Position numbers and translations under genes: made by a program
Notes under the pieces: model-generated
The model's database searches: none
Told to the model about the DNA's origin: nothing
Seen by the model: the letters and a program-made list of their open reading frames with translations, nothing else
Part shown: positions 8,740-17,719 of the stretch, one piece after another
Layout of the letters: every line of letters begins with the position of its first letter
Position numbering within the stretch: the first letter of the stretch is position 1
From: CALAED01 sp937891035
GTDB taxonomy: Bacteria > Actinomycetota > Actinomycetes > Streptosporangiales > Streptosporangiaceae
NCBI GenBank assembly: GCA_035642125.1
Contig: DASQSZ010000166.1
Coordinates: 1 to 47,929 of the forward strand
Length of the DNA stretch: 47,929 nucleotides
Direction: 5' to 3'

Positions 8740-11157
8740 GTGACATCGACTCGGCTCGCGTGGCATCGATCGGCCCTCCTCCGCCGCGCCCATAGCGGTA
8801 TGTCGGACGTGACGGCCGGTCGATCGGCCCCTTCGATTCCGCGACGCGGCGGCCGACGGCGACTGTGTCGCGCCGCCTGCCTCGCCCTGGCGCCGATCCT
8901 GCCGATCGTGCTGACCCTGCCGGCCGTCGACCCGGCGCTTGGCGCCGAAGGGCGGGGCTCTTTCTCCGCACCCACGGCGCACGGAGCGCACGGAGCGTAC
9001 GCGGCCGGTTCCGTCGGCGCGGGTGGCGCGCGCCAGCGCAGCCAGGTCGGCATGGTGATCGAGTCGATCTCGCCGCGGGCCGTGACGCCGGCCTCCAAGA
9101 TTTCCCTCTCTGGCTACCTGCAAAACACCGCGAATCAGCCCATTTCCGGCATAACCGTACGGCTGCGCTACTCCGGCCGGCCGCTCGCCAGCCGCGGCGA
9201 GTTGGCGCAGCAGGCGAACACCGGCGCGCCGGCGCTACCCGCCCAGACCCTACGGCCACAGCAGCTGCGACGGCCGCTCGCGCCGGGCGCCCGGCAGACG
9301 TGGCGCCTGAACACCACGGCAAAGGAGCTGGGATTCCAGACGTTCGGCGTCTATCCGCTGTCGGTCGAGGCGAGCGACGCGGCGGGGCGGCCGCTCGGCG
9401 CACAGCGCACGTTCCTCACGTTCGTGCCGAAGGACTACAAGAAACGCCTCAAGCCGACGAAGATCGCTTGGGTCTGGCCGCTGGTTGACGCGCCGCACCG
9501 CACGATCGACAACAAGTTCAACGACGACAAGCTGGCCGACGCCTTCGCCCAGGGCGGGCGGCTGAACGGTCTCGTCGCCGCCGCGCGCACCGCCAAGACC
9601 CCGCTGACCTGGGCCGTCGATCCGGCACTTCTCGACGACGCCCGGACGATGACCAAGCCGTACACGGTCAAGGGCGAACAGCGCCCCCAAAGCGCCGCGG
9701 CCGAGCGCTGGCTCGCCGACGTCAAGGCCGCCGTGGGCGGGCAGAGCTACTTCGCGACGCCGTACGCCGACATCGACGTCACGGCGCTCGTGCGGCGCGG
9801 CCGGGTCGCCGACGTCAAGGACGCCTACTCCGCCGCTGCCATGGAGTCCGCGCGGACCACGTTCGGCCGGGCGCCCGCGCCGACGGCCTGGCCGCCGGAG
9901 GGGGTGGCCGACCAGAACACCCTCAACCAGCTCAGCCGCATCGGCACGCGTGTCTTCTTGATGAGCAGCGACGTCCTGCCCGGCGCGCCGTCGCTGACGT
10001 ACACGCCGAGCGCGGCGATCGCGCTGCCGACGTCGAGCGGCACGAGGTACGCCGTGGCCGGCGATCGGCCGATCAGCTCGATCATCGGCTCGGACACGCA
10101 CGCGCCCGGCGCGGAGGTGCTGGCCGAGCAGCGGTTCCTCGCCGAGACCGCCATGATCACCGCGGAACGACCAGGCCTGCAGCGCACCCTCCTCGTCGCG
10201 CCCCCGCGGCGGTGGAACCCCAGCGAGCGGTTCGCCGAGCGCCTGCTGTCGGACACCGCGGCGGCCCGGTGGCTACAGCCGACCACGCTGGACGAGGTGA
10301 CGCGGCTCGCCACCGGCACCGGCGGAACGGGCGGGTCGGGCGGGGCCGACGGATCTGGCGGCACGGATGGGGCCGCCGGCACGGGCGGCCCGAGACCGGC
10401 CGGCGGGGGAGTGCCCGCACAGCGGACGTTCGCCGGCTATCCGGCCGTCTACCATGGCCACGAGCTCACCGCCTCCTACCTGAAGTCGGTCCGGGCCACT
10501 CAGGTGCGGGCGCGCCGCTTCGCCTCGATCTTCGATCCGCCGCTCGCCGGCTTCGACCAGGGCGTGCTGCGCCTTGAGTCGTCCGCGTGGCGGGGCAGAC
10601 GGGCGGCGGCCCGCGCCCGGGCGGCGCGCACCGCGCTCAGAGCCCAGCTGGGCGCCGACATGAGGAAGGTCTATTTCGTCCTCAACAAGGGGCCGAGTCT
10701 GGCGGGCGAGATCGGACAGGTGCCGGTGACGATCGCCAACGACATGCCAGGGCACTCGATCACCGTGCATCTCAAGGTGGAGTCCGAGTACCCGGCGAAG
10801 CTGCAGATCGGCAAGTTCCGTTCGCTGGTGACGATCCCGCCGGAGAAGAAGGTCACGATCCAAATCCCGATGAAGGCCGCCGCCAACGGGAAGACCAATG
10901 TTCAGCTGGAACTGCTGTCGCCGGGTCGCAAGTCCATCGAGGTGGTTCGCCAAATGCAAGTGAATGCGACAGGCTTTGGGCGGACGGCACTCCTCATCAC
11001 GACGGGCGCCCTGGTCGTGCTCTTCCTGGGCGTTGGCATCCGGGTCATGCGGACACGGCGACGAGATGACGCGGAGGCCGTCCATGGACCGCCCGCGGAC
11101 ACCGAGCCCCCCAGGCCCGAGACCATCGCCGGCGCGGACCGCGAGGCCCGTACCTGA
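8740..11157 (+). CDS. DUF6049 family secreted/membrane protein
   Basis: This 805-residue protein sits just upstream of murJ, where many actinomycetes carry a DUF6049 protein; its function is unknown. After a basic stretch (RRGGRRRLCRAA, about residues 35-46) a hydrophobic signal segment runs to PALGAEG near residue 70. The extracellular part includes an early beta-sandwich-like domain (VIESISPRAVTPASKISLSGYLQN, a typical opening of the family) and a middle domain with TWAVDPALLDD and PTAWPPEG. A glycine-rich linker lies at about 526-560. A second beta-rich domain (VPVTIANDMPGHSITVHLKV) leads to one C-terminal membrane helix (TALLITTGALVVLFLGVGI) and a short basic cytoplasmic tail. The GTG start is uncertain; ATG 8800 is an alternative but lacks a visible ribosome binding site. 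A role in envelope assembly with MurJ is inference from synteny. Confidence 0.85.
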   Translation: MTSTRLAWHRSALLRRAHSGMSDVTAGRSAPSIPRRGGRRRLCRAACLALAPILPIVLTLPAVDPALGAEGRGSFSAPTAHGAHGAYAAGSVGAGGARQRSQVGMVIESISPRAVTPASKISLSGYLQNTANQPISGITVRLRYSGRPLASRGELAQQANTGAPALPAQTLRPQQLRRPLAPGARQTWRLNTTAKELGFQTFGVYPLSVEASDAAGRPLGAQRTFLTFVPKDYKKRLKPTKIAWVWPLVDAPHRTIDNKFNDDKLADAFAQGGRLNGLVAAARTAKTPLTWAVDPALLDDARTMTKPYTVKGEQRPQSAAAERWLADVKAAVGGQSYFATPYADIDVTALVRRGRVADVKDAYSAAAMESARTTFGRAPAPTAWPPEGVADQNTLNQLSRIGTRVFLMSSDVLPGAPSLTYTPSAAIALPTSSGTRYAVAGDRPISSIIGSDTHAPGAEVLAEQRFLAETAMITAERPGLQRTLLVAPPRRWNPSERFAERLLSDTAAARWLQPTTLDEVTRLATGTGGTGGSGGADGSGGTDGAAGTGGPRPAGGGVPAQRTFAGYPAVYHGHELTASYLKSVRATQVRARRFASIFDPPLAGFDQGVLRLESSAWRGRRAAARARAARTALRAQLGADMRKVYFVLNKGPSLAGEIGQVPVTIANDMPGHSITVHLKVESEYPAKLQIGKFRSLVTIPPEKKVTIQIPMKAAANGKTNVQLELLSPGRKSIEVVRQMQVNATGFGRTALLITTGALVVLFLGVGIRVMRTRRRDDAEAVHGPPADTEPPRPETIAGADREART

Positions 11158-11265
11158 GGACCATCGACTGCCAACTGCACAATCGCCGGATCACGAGACC
11201 ACATCCTGTGATCAGGCGGTCCTTCCGTTCCGATTTGGAGGCGACGCTTTGGAGGGGACGGCGCG

Positions 11266-12987
11266 GTGACCACGGAACCGTCGGCGGCGGAGCCGCTCCC
11301 GGCGAACGGGCGGCCGGCGCCGCCGCCGCAAGACGACGACGGCGGTGACGGCGGCGGCACAGCGGGGTCCAGCCTGCTGCGCTCGGGCGCCATCATGGCC
11401 CTCGGCACCGTGGTGTCCCGGGTGACCGGCTTCCTGCGGACGGCCGTTCTGGTCATGGCGCTGGGTACGGTGGCCCTCGGCGACGCCTACAACGTCGCGA
11501 ACACGGTGCCCAACATCGTGTACGACCTGATGCTCGGCGGCATCCTCACCAGCGTCGTCGTCCCGCTGATCGTGCAGTCGCGAGAGCGGGACCGGCGCTA
11601 CGGCGAGGAGTACGAGCAGCGGCTGTTCACCGGGGCGGTCATCTTCCTCGCCCTGCTCACGATCGTCGCGGTGCTGCTCGCACCCGTGTTCATCAGCCTG
11701 TACGGCAACGGGTTCCAGGGCGAGCAGCGCGAGTTGGCCATCCTGTTCGCGCGGTTCTTCCTGCCGCAGATCTTCTTCTATGGGGTGGGCGCGTTCGCCG
11801 GCGCGATCCTCAACGCGCGGGGACGCTTCGGCGCGCCGATGTGGGCGCCGGTGCTCAACAACGTCGTGGTGATCGGGATCGGCGTCGTCTTCCTGCTCAT
11901 CTCCACCGGCAAGGTCGACCCGGGCACCATCACCGACGGGCAGACCCGGTTGCTTGCGATCGGCACCACGGGCGGCATCGTGCTGCAGACCCTGGCGCTG
12001 TGGCCGTCGCTGCGCGCCGCCGGCTTCCGCTGGCGGCCGCGGCTGGACTTCCAAAGCGGCGAGATCGGCACCATCGTGCGGATGGCCGGTTGGACGCTCG
12101 TGTACGTGCTCGCCACCCAGACCGCGTTCGCCGTCGTCACGGCGTTGTCAACGGAGGCGGGCAACCGCGGGATCAAAGAAGGCATCGCCTACGGCGTCGG
12201 CTATACGCCGTACTTCAACGCCTACCAGCTGTTCCAACTGCCGTACGCGATCGTGGGCGTCTCGGTGATCACCGCGCTGCTGCCCCGGATGAGCGAGCAC
12301 GCGGCGGAGGAGCGGCGGGATCTGGTGCGGAGCGACTTCTCCTCGGGGCTGCGGCTGTCATCGGTGATCATCATCCCGGCGGCGGTGCTGATGTTCGTGC
12401 TCGGCGACGAGGTAACCACCGTGCTGTTCGCGCACGGCAACACGAGCCAGGCCGACGCCCTCATGATCGCCGACGTGCTGCGGGCGATGGCGGTGGCGCT
12501 GGTGCCGTACTCGGCGTACCAGCTCATGCTCCGGGTGTTCTACGCCTACCGCGACACCCGCACGCCGGCGTTCATCGCCATGATCACGGTGACGACGAAT
12601 ATCGCGCTGGCCTTCGTGATGTTCGCCGTGCTGCCCACGGAGCGGATCGTCGTGGGGATCGCGCTGGGCGTGGCCATCGCCAACGCGGTGGGCGCCTTGG
12701 TCTCCTGGGGGGTGCTCAGGTGGCGGCTCGGCGGCCTGGACGGCCGGCGCATCGTCATCTCCTACCTCAAGCTGGGCGGTGCGATGGTGCCCGGGTTGAT
12801 CTTCGCGTTCGCCGTCCACGAGATTATCGCGACGTACGTCGGCACGAGCTTCGGGCCGGCCATGATTTCGCTGGTCATCGCCACTTTCGGGGGAACGCTG
12901 TGCTACCTGGTTGCGGCCCGGCTGCTGCGGGCACAAGAGGTGCAGACCATGCTGAGTACGGTCGCCGGGCGGTTGCCCGGCCGGTGA
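11266..12987 (+). CDS. murJ: Lipid II flippase MurJ (MviN family)
   Basis: MurJ flips undecaprenyl-linked lipid II across the cytoplasmic membrane for peptidoglycan synthesis. The 573-residue protein has an acidic, proline- and glycine-rich cytosolic N-terminus (about 35 residues) followed by the signature SLLRSGAIMALGTVVSRVTGFLR near residues 36-59 with the conserved arginines of the first helix. About 14 membrane segments follow, including the MurJ-type NVANTVPNIVYDLMLGGIL and RFFLPQIFFYG blocks. The GTG start has an excellent GGAGGGG at 11251-11257. In mycobacteria the homologue (Rv3910) continues into a pseudokinase and an extracellular domain; here the protein stops after the last helix and the pseudokinase is a separate downstream gene. 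It is followed by a strong hairpin. Confidence 0.95.
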   Translation: MTTEPSAAEPLPANGRPAPPPQDDDGGDGGGTAGSSLLRSGAIMALGTVVSRVTGFLRTAVLVMALGTVALGDAYNVANTVPNIVYDLMLGGILTSVVVPLIVQSRERDRRYGEEYEQRLFTGAVIFLALLTIVAVLLAPVFISLYGNGFQGEQRELAILFARFFLPQIFFYGVGAFAGAILNARGRFGAPMWAPVLNNVVVIGIGVVFLLISTGKVDPGTITDGQTRLLAIGTTGGIVLQTLALWPSLRAAGFRWRPRLDFQSGEIGTIVRMAGWTLVYVLATQTAFAVVTALSTEAGNRGIKEGIAYGVGYTPYFNAYQLFQLPYAIVGVSVITALLPRMSEHAAEERRDLVRSDFSSGLRLSSVIIIPAAVLMFVLGDEVTTVLFAHGNTSQADALMIADVLRAMAVALVPYSAYQLMLRVFYAYRDTRTPAFIAMITVTTNIALAFVMFAVLPTERIVVGIALGVAIANAVGALVSWGVLRWRLGGLDGRRIVISYLKLGGAMVPGLIFAFAVHEIIATYVGTSFGPAMISLVIATFGGTLCYLVAARLLRAQEVQTMLSTVAGRLPGR

Positions 12988-13004
12988 CGCAGCGCGCGGC
13001 CGGT

Positions 13005-13038
13005 GCCGTACGCGTTAGGCTGACCAGACGCGTACGGC
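13005..13038 (+). terminator. Hairpin after murJ (possible U-less terminator)
   Basis: A perfect 11-bp inverted repeat, GCCGTACGCGT at 13005-13015 and ACGCGTACGGC at 13028-13038, with a 12-base loop. It begins 18 bp after the murJ stop. No U run follows, so it would be an I-shaped or rho-aided terminator of the kind proposed for actinobacteria, or a transcript-stabilising stem. Confidence 0.5.
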
Positions 13039-13196
13039 CAGGCCGGGCAGGTAACCCCGTGGCCGTGTGCATACGTCTTACCATTAGGCCGTAGTGGTAC
13101 AAGCCGCGCGAAATCGCGGTTGGCATCAGGAGGGTCGAGGGCGCCAGTCGCCATGCCGTTGACAATGGGACGCGATCACCTGCGCGGGACACTGCG

Positions 13197-14987
13197 ATGA
13201 GCACGTCCATCATCGAGCCCGGGACTCGTCTCGCCAATCGCTATCGTCTCGAAGACCGGGTGAGCGAGTCGGGCGGTTCGACCCTGTGGAAGGCGATCGA
13301 CGAGATCCTGGCCCGGCCGGTGGCGATCAGGACCTTCGAACCCGACTTCGCGGAGGTCGGCGAGGTGGTGACGGCGGCGCGCGCCGCGAGCCGGCTCACC
13401 GACCCGCGGCTCACCCAGGTCTTCGACGCCGACGACAGCGGTGAGCGCGCCTATGTCGTCAGCGAGTGGGTCGTCGGCGACACTCTGGAAGATCTGCTGC
13501 AGCACGGCCCCATGGAGCCCGAACGGGCCGCCGCGCTCGTCGCCGAGGCCGCGGAGGCCATCACCGCCGCGCACCAGGCGGGGCTCGGGCATTTGCGCCT
13601 GACGCCGGGAAACCTGGTCTGGACGACGGGCGGCACGGTCAAGGTCACCGGGCTCGCGGTTGAGGCGGCGCTCGCACGGGTGAACGCCCGGCGCGGCGGC
13701 CACGCCCCCGCCGGGCCCGATGGCGGTTCCGCCGCCCCGGCTGCCGGCAAGTCCGGCCTACCTGCTGGGAGCCCTGACGGCCGGCCCGGCGGCGCGGAGC
13801 CCGATGCCGCGACCGAAGACACGCGTGGGCTCGGCCGGTTGCTGTACGCCGCGGTCACCGCACACTGGCCGGGCGACGGCCCGCCGGCGGCCGCCAGTCC
13901 CGGTCCTGGTCCCGGCGCTCCTGATCGCGGTGGTGGCGGTTCGCCGCCGCCGACGGTACACCTGCCGGCGGCGCCGCGCACCGGCGACACCGTCTGCGCC
14001 CCGCGCCAGGTGCTCGCCGGAGTGCCCTACCTCCTCGACTCCGTCGTTTGCCGCGCGCTCGGCATCCACAATCGCGCCGGCCCGCCCTTCGTCACTCCCG
14101 CGGAGTTCGCCGCCGCTCTCGATCAGGTGCCGCGCACCCCGCTGCCGCTGTTCATGGGGATACGTCCCAACGCGCCTGGCTCGTCCCCGCCCGCATCGGC
14201 GCGGCCCACCCGTACGGCGGCGGCCCGGCCCCCCGCTGCGCCACGGCGCGCAGACCGGCGTACCGACCGTACGCCACCTCAGCCGCAGACCTCGGTGCTC
14301 GGGCAGGTGCCGGCGCCGACCGCACCGGCGCGGCGGCACTACGACACGGGCCGGTCCGGCACCGCGGCGCCGCGGCACCGCGCCGACGGGCAGATCAACA
14401 AGCCGCTCGTCGGGCTCGCCGCGCTGGTCGCCGTGGCGGTCGTCGCGATCGGCGGCTGGCAGCTCAGCCGATTGGGCGGCGGCGGCAATGGCGCGCCGCC
14501 CAGCCGTACGGCCGCGCCCCCCGCCGCCGCGCAAAGCGACACGCTGCGGGCGGACCAGATCTCGGGCTTCGACCCCGCGCCCGGCGACGGCGACGAAAAG
14601 TCCGAGCGGGCCGACCTGGCCGTCGACTCCAAGGCGGGCACGGCCTGGACGACCGAAGGCTACAACTCGGCTCGTTTCGGGCGGCTGAAGAGCGGCGTCG
14701 GACTCCTCCTCGACATGGGCAAGGACGTGCGGGTCTCCGACGTCAAGGTCACCTTGCCCGCGCCGACCGGGTCGGTGCTGCAGTTGCGAGTCGGCGACGA
14801 GCCGGCGCTGAATGGGCTCCGCCCCGTAGGCAGGGCCACCGACACCAACGGTACGATCACCTTTCGCCTGTCTAGCCCGATACAGGGCCGATATCTACTG
14901 TTGTGGTTCACGAAGCTGGCCCCGGACGGCAATGGTCAATTCCGCGGGAAGATCGGTGACGTGGTCATCCACGGGCCGGCGGGTTGA
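13197..14987 (+). CDS. Membrane-anchored pseudokinase with extracellular discoidin-like domain (MurJ partner)
   Basis: A 596-residue protein with a serine/threonine-kinase fold at residues about 15-310 (RYRLEDRVSESGGSTLWKA... at the N-lobe). The catalytic residues are absent: the VAIK lysine is Arg45 (VAIR), the HRD motif is replaced by GHLRLTPGN at 131-139, and DFG by TGL at 151-153. It is therefore a pseudokinase. A disordered Pro/Arg/Ala linker, one membrane helix (about 402-425, PLVGLAALVAVAVVAIGGW) and an extracellular beta domain of about 140 residues with LQLRVGDEP, GTITFRLSSP and RYLLLWFTKL follow, resembling the carbohydrate-binding-like domain of mycobacterial MviN. In Mycobacterium this module is the C-terminus of MurJ and, when phosphorylated by PknB, recruits FhaA to restrain peptidoglycan synthesis. 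A comparable regulatory role is inferred. ATG chosen at the natural kinase N-terminus. Confidence 0.85.
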   Translation: MSTSIIEPGTRLANRYRLEDRVSESGGSTLWKAIDEILARPVAIRTFEPDFAEVGEVVTAARAASRLTDPRLTQVFDADDSGERAYVVSEWVVGDTLEDLLQHGPMEPERAAALVAEAAEAITAAHQAGLGHLRLTPGNLVWTTGGTVKVTGLAVEAALARVNARRGGHAPAGPDGGSAAPAAGKSGLPAGSPDGRPGGAEPDAATEDTRGLGRLLYAAVTAHWPGDGPPAAASPGPGPGAPDRGGGGSPPPTVHLPAAPRTGDTVCAPRQVLAGVPYLLDSVVCRALGIHNRAGPPFVTPAEFAAALDQVPRTPLPLFMGIRPNAPGSSPPASARPTRTAAARPPAAPRRADRRTDRTPPQPQTSVLGQVPAPTAPARRHYDTGRSGTAAPRHRADGQINKPLVGLAALVAVAVVAIGGWQLSRLGGGGNGAPPSRTAAPPAAAQSDTLRADQISGFDPAPGDGDEKSERADLAVDSKAGTAWTTEGYNSARFGRLKSGVGLLLDMGKDVRVSDVKVTLPAPTGSVLQLRVGDEPALNGLRPVGRATDTNGTITFRLSSPIQGRYLLLWFTKLAPDGNGQFRGKIGDVVIHGPAG

Positions 14988-15027
14988 TCGACGTGGAGTC
15001 CGTGGACGTGGCGGGGGCGAATGAACC

Positions 15028-15651
15028 GTGAGTTCGGTGGGCGGCAAGCAGGCGGAAGCTGTTCCCGACAAGGAACTGCTGGCCAGGCACGCGCAAGGCG
15101 ACCCGCACGCGTTCGCCGAACTCGTCCAGCGGCACCGCGACCGGATGTGGGCGGTGGCGTTGCGTACGCTGGGCGACCCCGAGGAGGCCGCCGACGCGCT
15201 GCAGGACGCGTTCTTGTCCGCGTATCGGGCCGTCGGCCGGTTCCGTGGCGAGGCGGCGGTCACGACCTGGCTGCACCGCATCGTGATCAACGCCTGTCTC
15301 GATCGGCTGCGCCGGCAGTCGATCCGTCCTGCCGTGCCGATGGGCGACGACGCGACGCTCGACGCCGTCGCGCCCAAGAACGCCGACCCCACCGCGCTGC
15401 ACGAGGTCGCGCTCGACGTGACGGACGCACTGCGGCAACTGCCCGCCGAGCAGCGGGCGGCGCTGATCCTGGTTGACATGATGGGGTACGGCGTCGACGA
15501 CGCGGCCCGCGTCCTTGAGGTGCCCACCGGCACTGTCAAGAGCCGATGCGCGCGGGGCAGGGCGAGGCTCGCGCCACTTCTGGGGCATCTAAGGAACCGT
15601 CGCGACGGCACGGGCGTCCAACGTGCAGAGGAAGGAGGTGGCGCTGTCTAG
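15028..15651 (+). CDS. sigM: ECF RNA polymerase sigma factor SigM
   Basis: A 207-residue extracytoplasmic-function sigma factor. Region 2 spans about residues 27-95 (AFAELVQRHRDRMWAVALRT, then EEAADALQDAFLSAYRAV and TTWLHRIVINACLDRLRR) for core binding and -10 recognition. Region 4 spans about 135-190 (ALRQLPAEQRAALILVDMMG, then DDAARVLEVPTGTVKSRCAR), the -35 helix-turn-helix. The GTG start directly precedes a short N-terminal extension. Its stop overlaps the anti-sigma start by one base. By synteny (murJ-sigM-rsmA-trxB-trxA, as in Mycobacterium Rv3910-Rv3914) this is SigM; the sequence itself only shows an ECF sigma factor. Its regulon is likely envelope or redox stress. Confidence 0.92.
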   Translation: MSSVGGKQAEAVPDKELLARHAQGDPHAFAELVQRHRDRMWAVALRTLGDPEEAADALQDAFLSAYRAVGRFRGEAAVTTWLHRIVINACLDRLRRQSIRPAVPMGDDATLDAVAPKNADPTALHEVALDVTDALRQLPAEQRAALILVDMMGYGVDDAARVLEVPTGTVKSRCARGRARLAPLLGHLRNRRDGTGVQRAEEGGGAV

Positions 15652-16454
15652 TGACTGCTGCGCATCTTGACTACGACACGCTGGCCGACTTGGCCGAGGG
15701 GCTGCTTCCTGATGATCGTGCCGCCTCCGCCGATGCGCATCTGTCCGGCTGTGCCGAGTGCCGTGACCGCTCCGCCGAGATCGCGAACGTCACCCGGCTG
15801 CTGGCCGAGGCGCCGCTGCCGCCGATGCCCGCCGCACTGGCGTCCCGCATCGACCATGCCCTGGCCGCCGAGGCGGCCACCACCGGCCACGATGTGATCA
15901 GCCTGGAGTCACGGCGCGGCCGGCGGCGGATGCGGGTCCTGTCGGCGGCGGCCGCGGCCGTGGTCGTCGTTGGCGGCGGGGCGCTCGTCGGGAACGCCCT
16001 GACGAACGGCTCCATGTCATCCGATAGCGGAACGGCCCAGTCCCAGCCGATCCAGGATCGGTCGGGCAGCGCCGCGGCCAAACAATCTGGCCCGGGCGCG
16101 ACCATGCTCAACGAGTCACGCGGGGGCGCGGCTGCCGCCGGTGGCCATCTGACCCTGCGGAGCGGCACCGACTACACCGCGACCCGGCTCGGCGAACAGG
16201 TCTCCGTCCAACTGACCAAGGGCGACCGCCGCGGCGCCGAGGCAGGCATGTCGACACAGCTGACCAACTGTGTCCGCACCGTTGCTCAGGGTAAGTCACC
16301 GCTGCTCGTCGACGTGGCCATGTATGAGGGCCGGGCCGCCACCGTGATCGTGTTGCCCGGCGCCGACTCCGCTCGCCTCGACGTGTGGATCGTCGGGCCG
16401 GCCTGCTCCGCTTCCGATCCCGCGGTGATCAAGCACACCGAGACGGCCCGCTGA
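15651..16454 (+). CDS. Anti-sigma factor with zinc-finger motif (RsmA-like)
   Basis: The GTG at 15651 shares a base with the sigM stop TAG and has a strong GGAGGTG at 15634-15640 inside sigM, so the pair is translationally coupled. Residues 1-60 form an anti-sigma domain with the HLSGCAEC motif (H-x3-C-x2-C, zf-HC2/ZAS type) near residues 28-35, which binds sigma and often zinc. One membrane helix follows (about 93-116, VLSAAAAAVVVVGGGALVG), then an extracellular domain of about 150 residues with two cysteines (NCVRTV and PACSAS). This is a 267-residue membrane anti-sigma factor that should hold SigM inactive. Zinc or redox sensing by the cysteines is plausible but not shown. Confidence 0.88.
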   Translation: MTAAHLDYDTLADLAEGLLPDDRAASADAHLSGCAECRDRSAEIANVTRLLAEAPLPPMPAALASRIDHALAAEAATTGHDVISLESRRGRRRMRVLSAAAAAVVVVGGGALVGNALTNGSMSSDSGTAQSQPIQDRSGSAAAKQSGPGATMLNESRGGAAAAGGHLTLRSGTDYTATRLGEQVSVQLTKGDRRGAEAGMSTQLTNCVRTVAQGKSPLLVDVAMYEGRAATVIVLPGADSARLDVWIVGPACSASDPAVIKHTETAR

Positions 16455-16616
16455 GGCCCGACTCGCCTATTCCGGTGCATGTTCTGTCTTCGTGTTATGT
16501 CTCGTGGATCTGTCCCGCGCGTGCCGCGTCCCGCGCGTTCCCCGCGCTGTTCCGCCCAGGCGGCGGGCCTGGACACGGCCGTACGGGCACCGGGCTTGTG
16601 CGCAAGGGGCGGTGCC

Positions 16617-16646
16617 GGGAATCTGCGCAGCCTAGGATCGGTTGAC
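16617..16646 (+). promoter_or_regulatory. SigR/SigH-type promoter of trxBA
   Basis: GGGAAT at 16617-16622 is followed after exactly 18 bases by GTTGAC at 16641-16646. This equals the published consensus for the thiol-oxidative-stress sigma factors SigR of Streptomyces and SigH of Mycobacterium (GGGAAT, 18-19 bp, GTT). Transcription would start near 16651, about 43 bases before the trxB GTG. trxBA is a known target of that regulon. Confidence 0.8.
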
Positions 16647-16693
16647 GTCACTGGTGGTCACTTTCGAGTGATCCCGACTGAACAGGAGCAGCA

Positions 16694-17650
16694 GTGAGCG
16701 ACGTCCGCAATGTGATCATTATCGGCTCGGGCCCCGCCGGTTACACCGCGGCGATCTATGCCGCGCGCGGGGACCTCAAGCCGCTGGTGTTCGAGGGTTC
16801 AGTGACCGCGGGCGGCGCCCTGATGAACACCACGGACGTGGAGAACTTCCCCGGGTTTCCCGACGGCATCCTCGGCCCTGAGCTCATGGACAACCTGCGC
16901 AAGCAGGCCGAGCGTTTCGGGGCCGACCTGGTCGCCGACGACGTCACCGAAGTCGACCTCGCCGCCGACCCCAAGGTCGTAAAGGTGGGCGACGATGTCC
17001 ACCTGGCCAGGGCCGTCATCATCGCCACCGGCTCGAAGTACCGCGAGCTCGGGCTGCCGCGCGAGCAGCAACTGTCGGGCCACGGCGTTTCTTGGTGCGC
17101 CACCTGTGACGGCTTCTTCTTCCGTGACCAGGACATCGCCGTGGTCGGCGGCGGCGACTCCGCGATGGAAGAGGCTCTCTTCCTTACCCGGTTCGCCAAG
17201 TCCGTGACCGTCGTCCACCGCCGCGACGGGTTGCGCGCCAGCAAGATCATGCAGGACCGGGCGTTCGCCAACGAGAAGATCACGTTCGCCTGGAACAGCG
17301 AGGTCGTGGAGATACTCGGCGACGACCGGCTCAGCGGTGTACAGCTGCGCGACACTAGGACGGGCGAGCAGCGCCGCCTCGACGTCACCGGTCTGTTCAT
17401 CGCCATCGGGCACGAGCCGCGCACCGAGCTGTTCACCGGTCAGCTCGACACCGACGCCGAGGGCTACCTGGTCGTGGCCGCCCCGACCACGGCGACGAAG
17501 CTGCCCGGGGTGTTCGCCTGTGGCGACGTGGTCGACCATACCTATCGGCAGGCGATCACCGCCGCCGGCACCGGCTGCGCCGCGGCGATCGACGCCGAGC
17601 GCTGGCTGCAGGACGAGGGGCTGGCAGAGCTGGTGCGTCAGGAGACCTAA
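16694..17650 (+). CDS. trxB: Thioredoxin-disulfide reductase
   Basis: A 318-residue FAD/NADPH flavoenzyme that reduces thioredoxin in the cytosol. The N-terminal FAD-binding GxGxxG is IIGSGPAGYTAAIYAAR (residues about 9-25). The redox-active CATCDG motif lies near residues 135-140, followed by the NADPH-binding VVGGGDSAMEEALFL. The conserved C-terminal FAD block reads GVFACGDVVDHTYRQAITAAGTGCAAA. The GTG start is preceded by AGGAGCAG. It is the first gene of the trxB-trxA pair and lies behind a SigR-type promoter, so expression should rise in disulfide stress. Confidence 0.97.
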   Translation: MSDVRNVIIIGSGPAGYTAAIYAARGDLKPLVFEGSVTAGGALMNTTDVENFPGFPDGILGPELMDNLRKQAERFGADLVADDVTEVDLAADPKVVKVGDDVHLARAVIIATGSKYRELGLPREQQLSGHGVSWCATCDGFFFRDQDIAVVGGGDSAMEEALFLTRFAKSVTVVHRRDGLRASKIMQDRAFANEKITFAWNSEVVEILGDDRLSGVQLRDTRTGEQRRLDVTGLFIAIGHEPRTELFTGQLDTDAEGYLVVAAPTTATKLPGVFACGDVVDHTYRQAITAAGTGCAAAIDAERWLQDEGLAELVRQET

Positions 17651-17719
17651 GGCATAAGGCACGGATTCGGCCGGGCGGCGACCGCACCGCCTGTCCATGA
17701 GAAACGAAGGAGAGACACC

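Noticed and set aside
12988..13196. TTGACA near 13158 as a -35 box for the pseudokinase gene
   Set aside because: No acceptable -10 at 16-19 bp; left unassigned.
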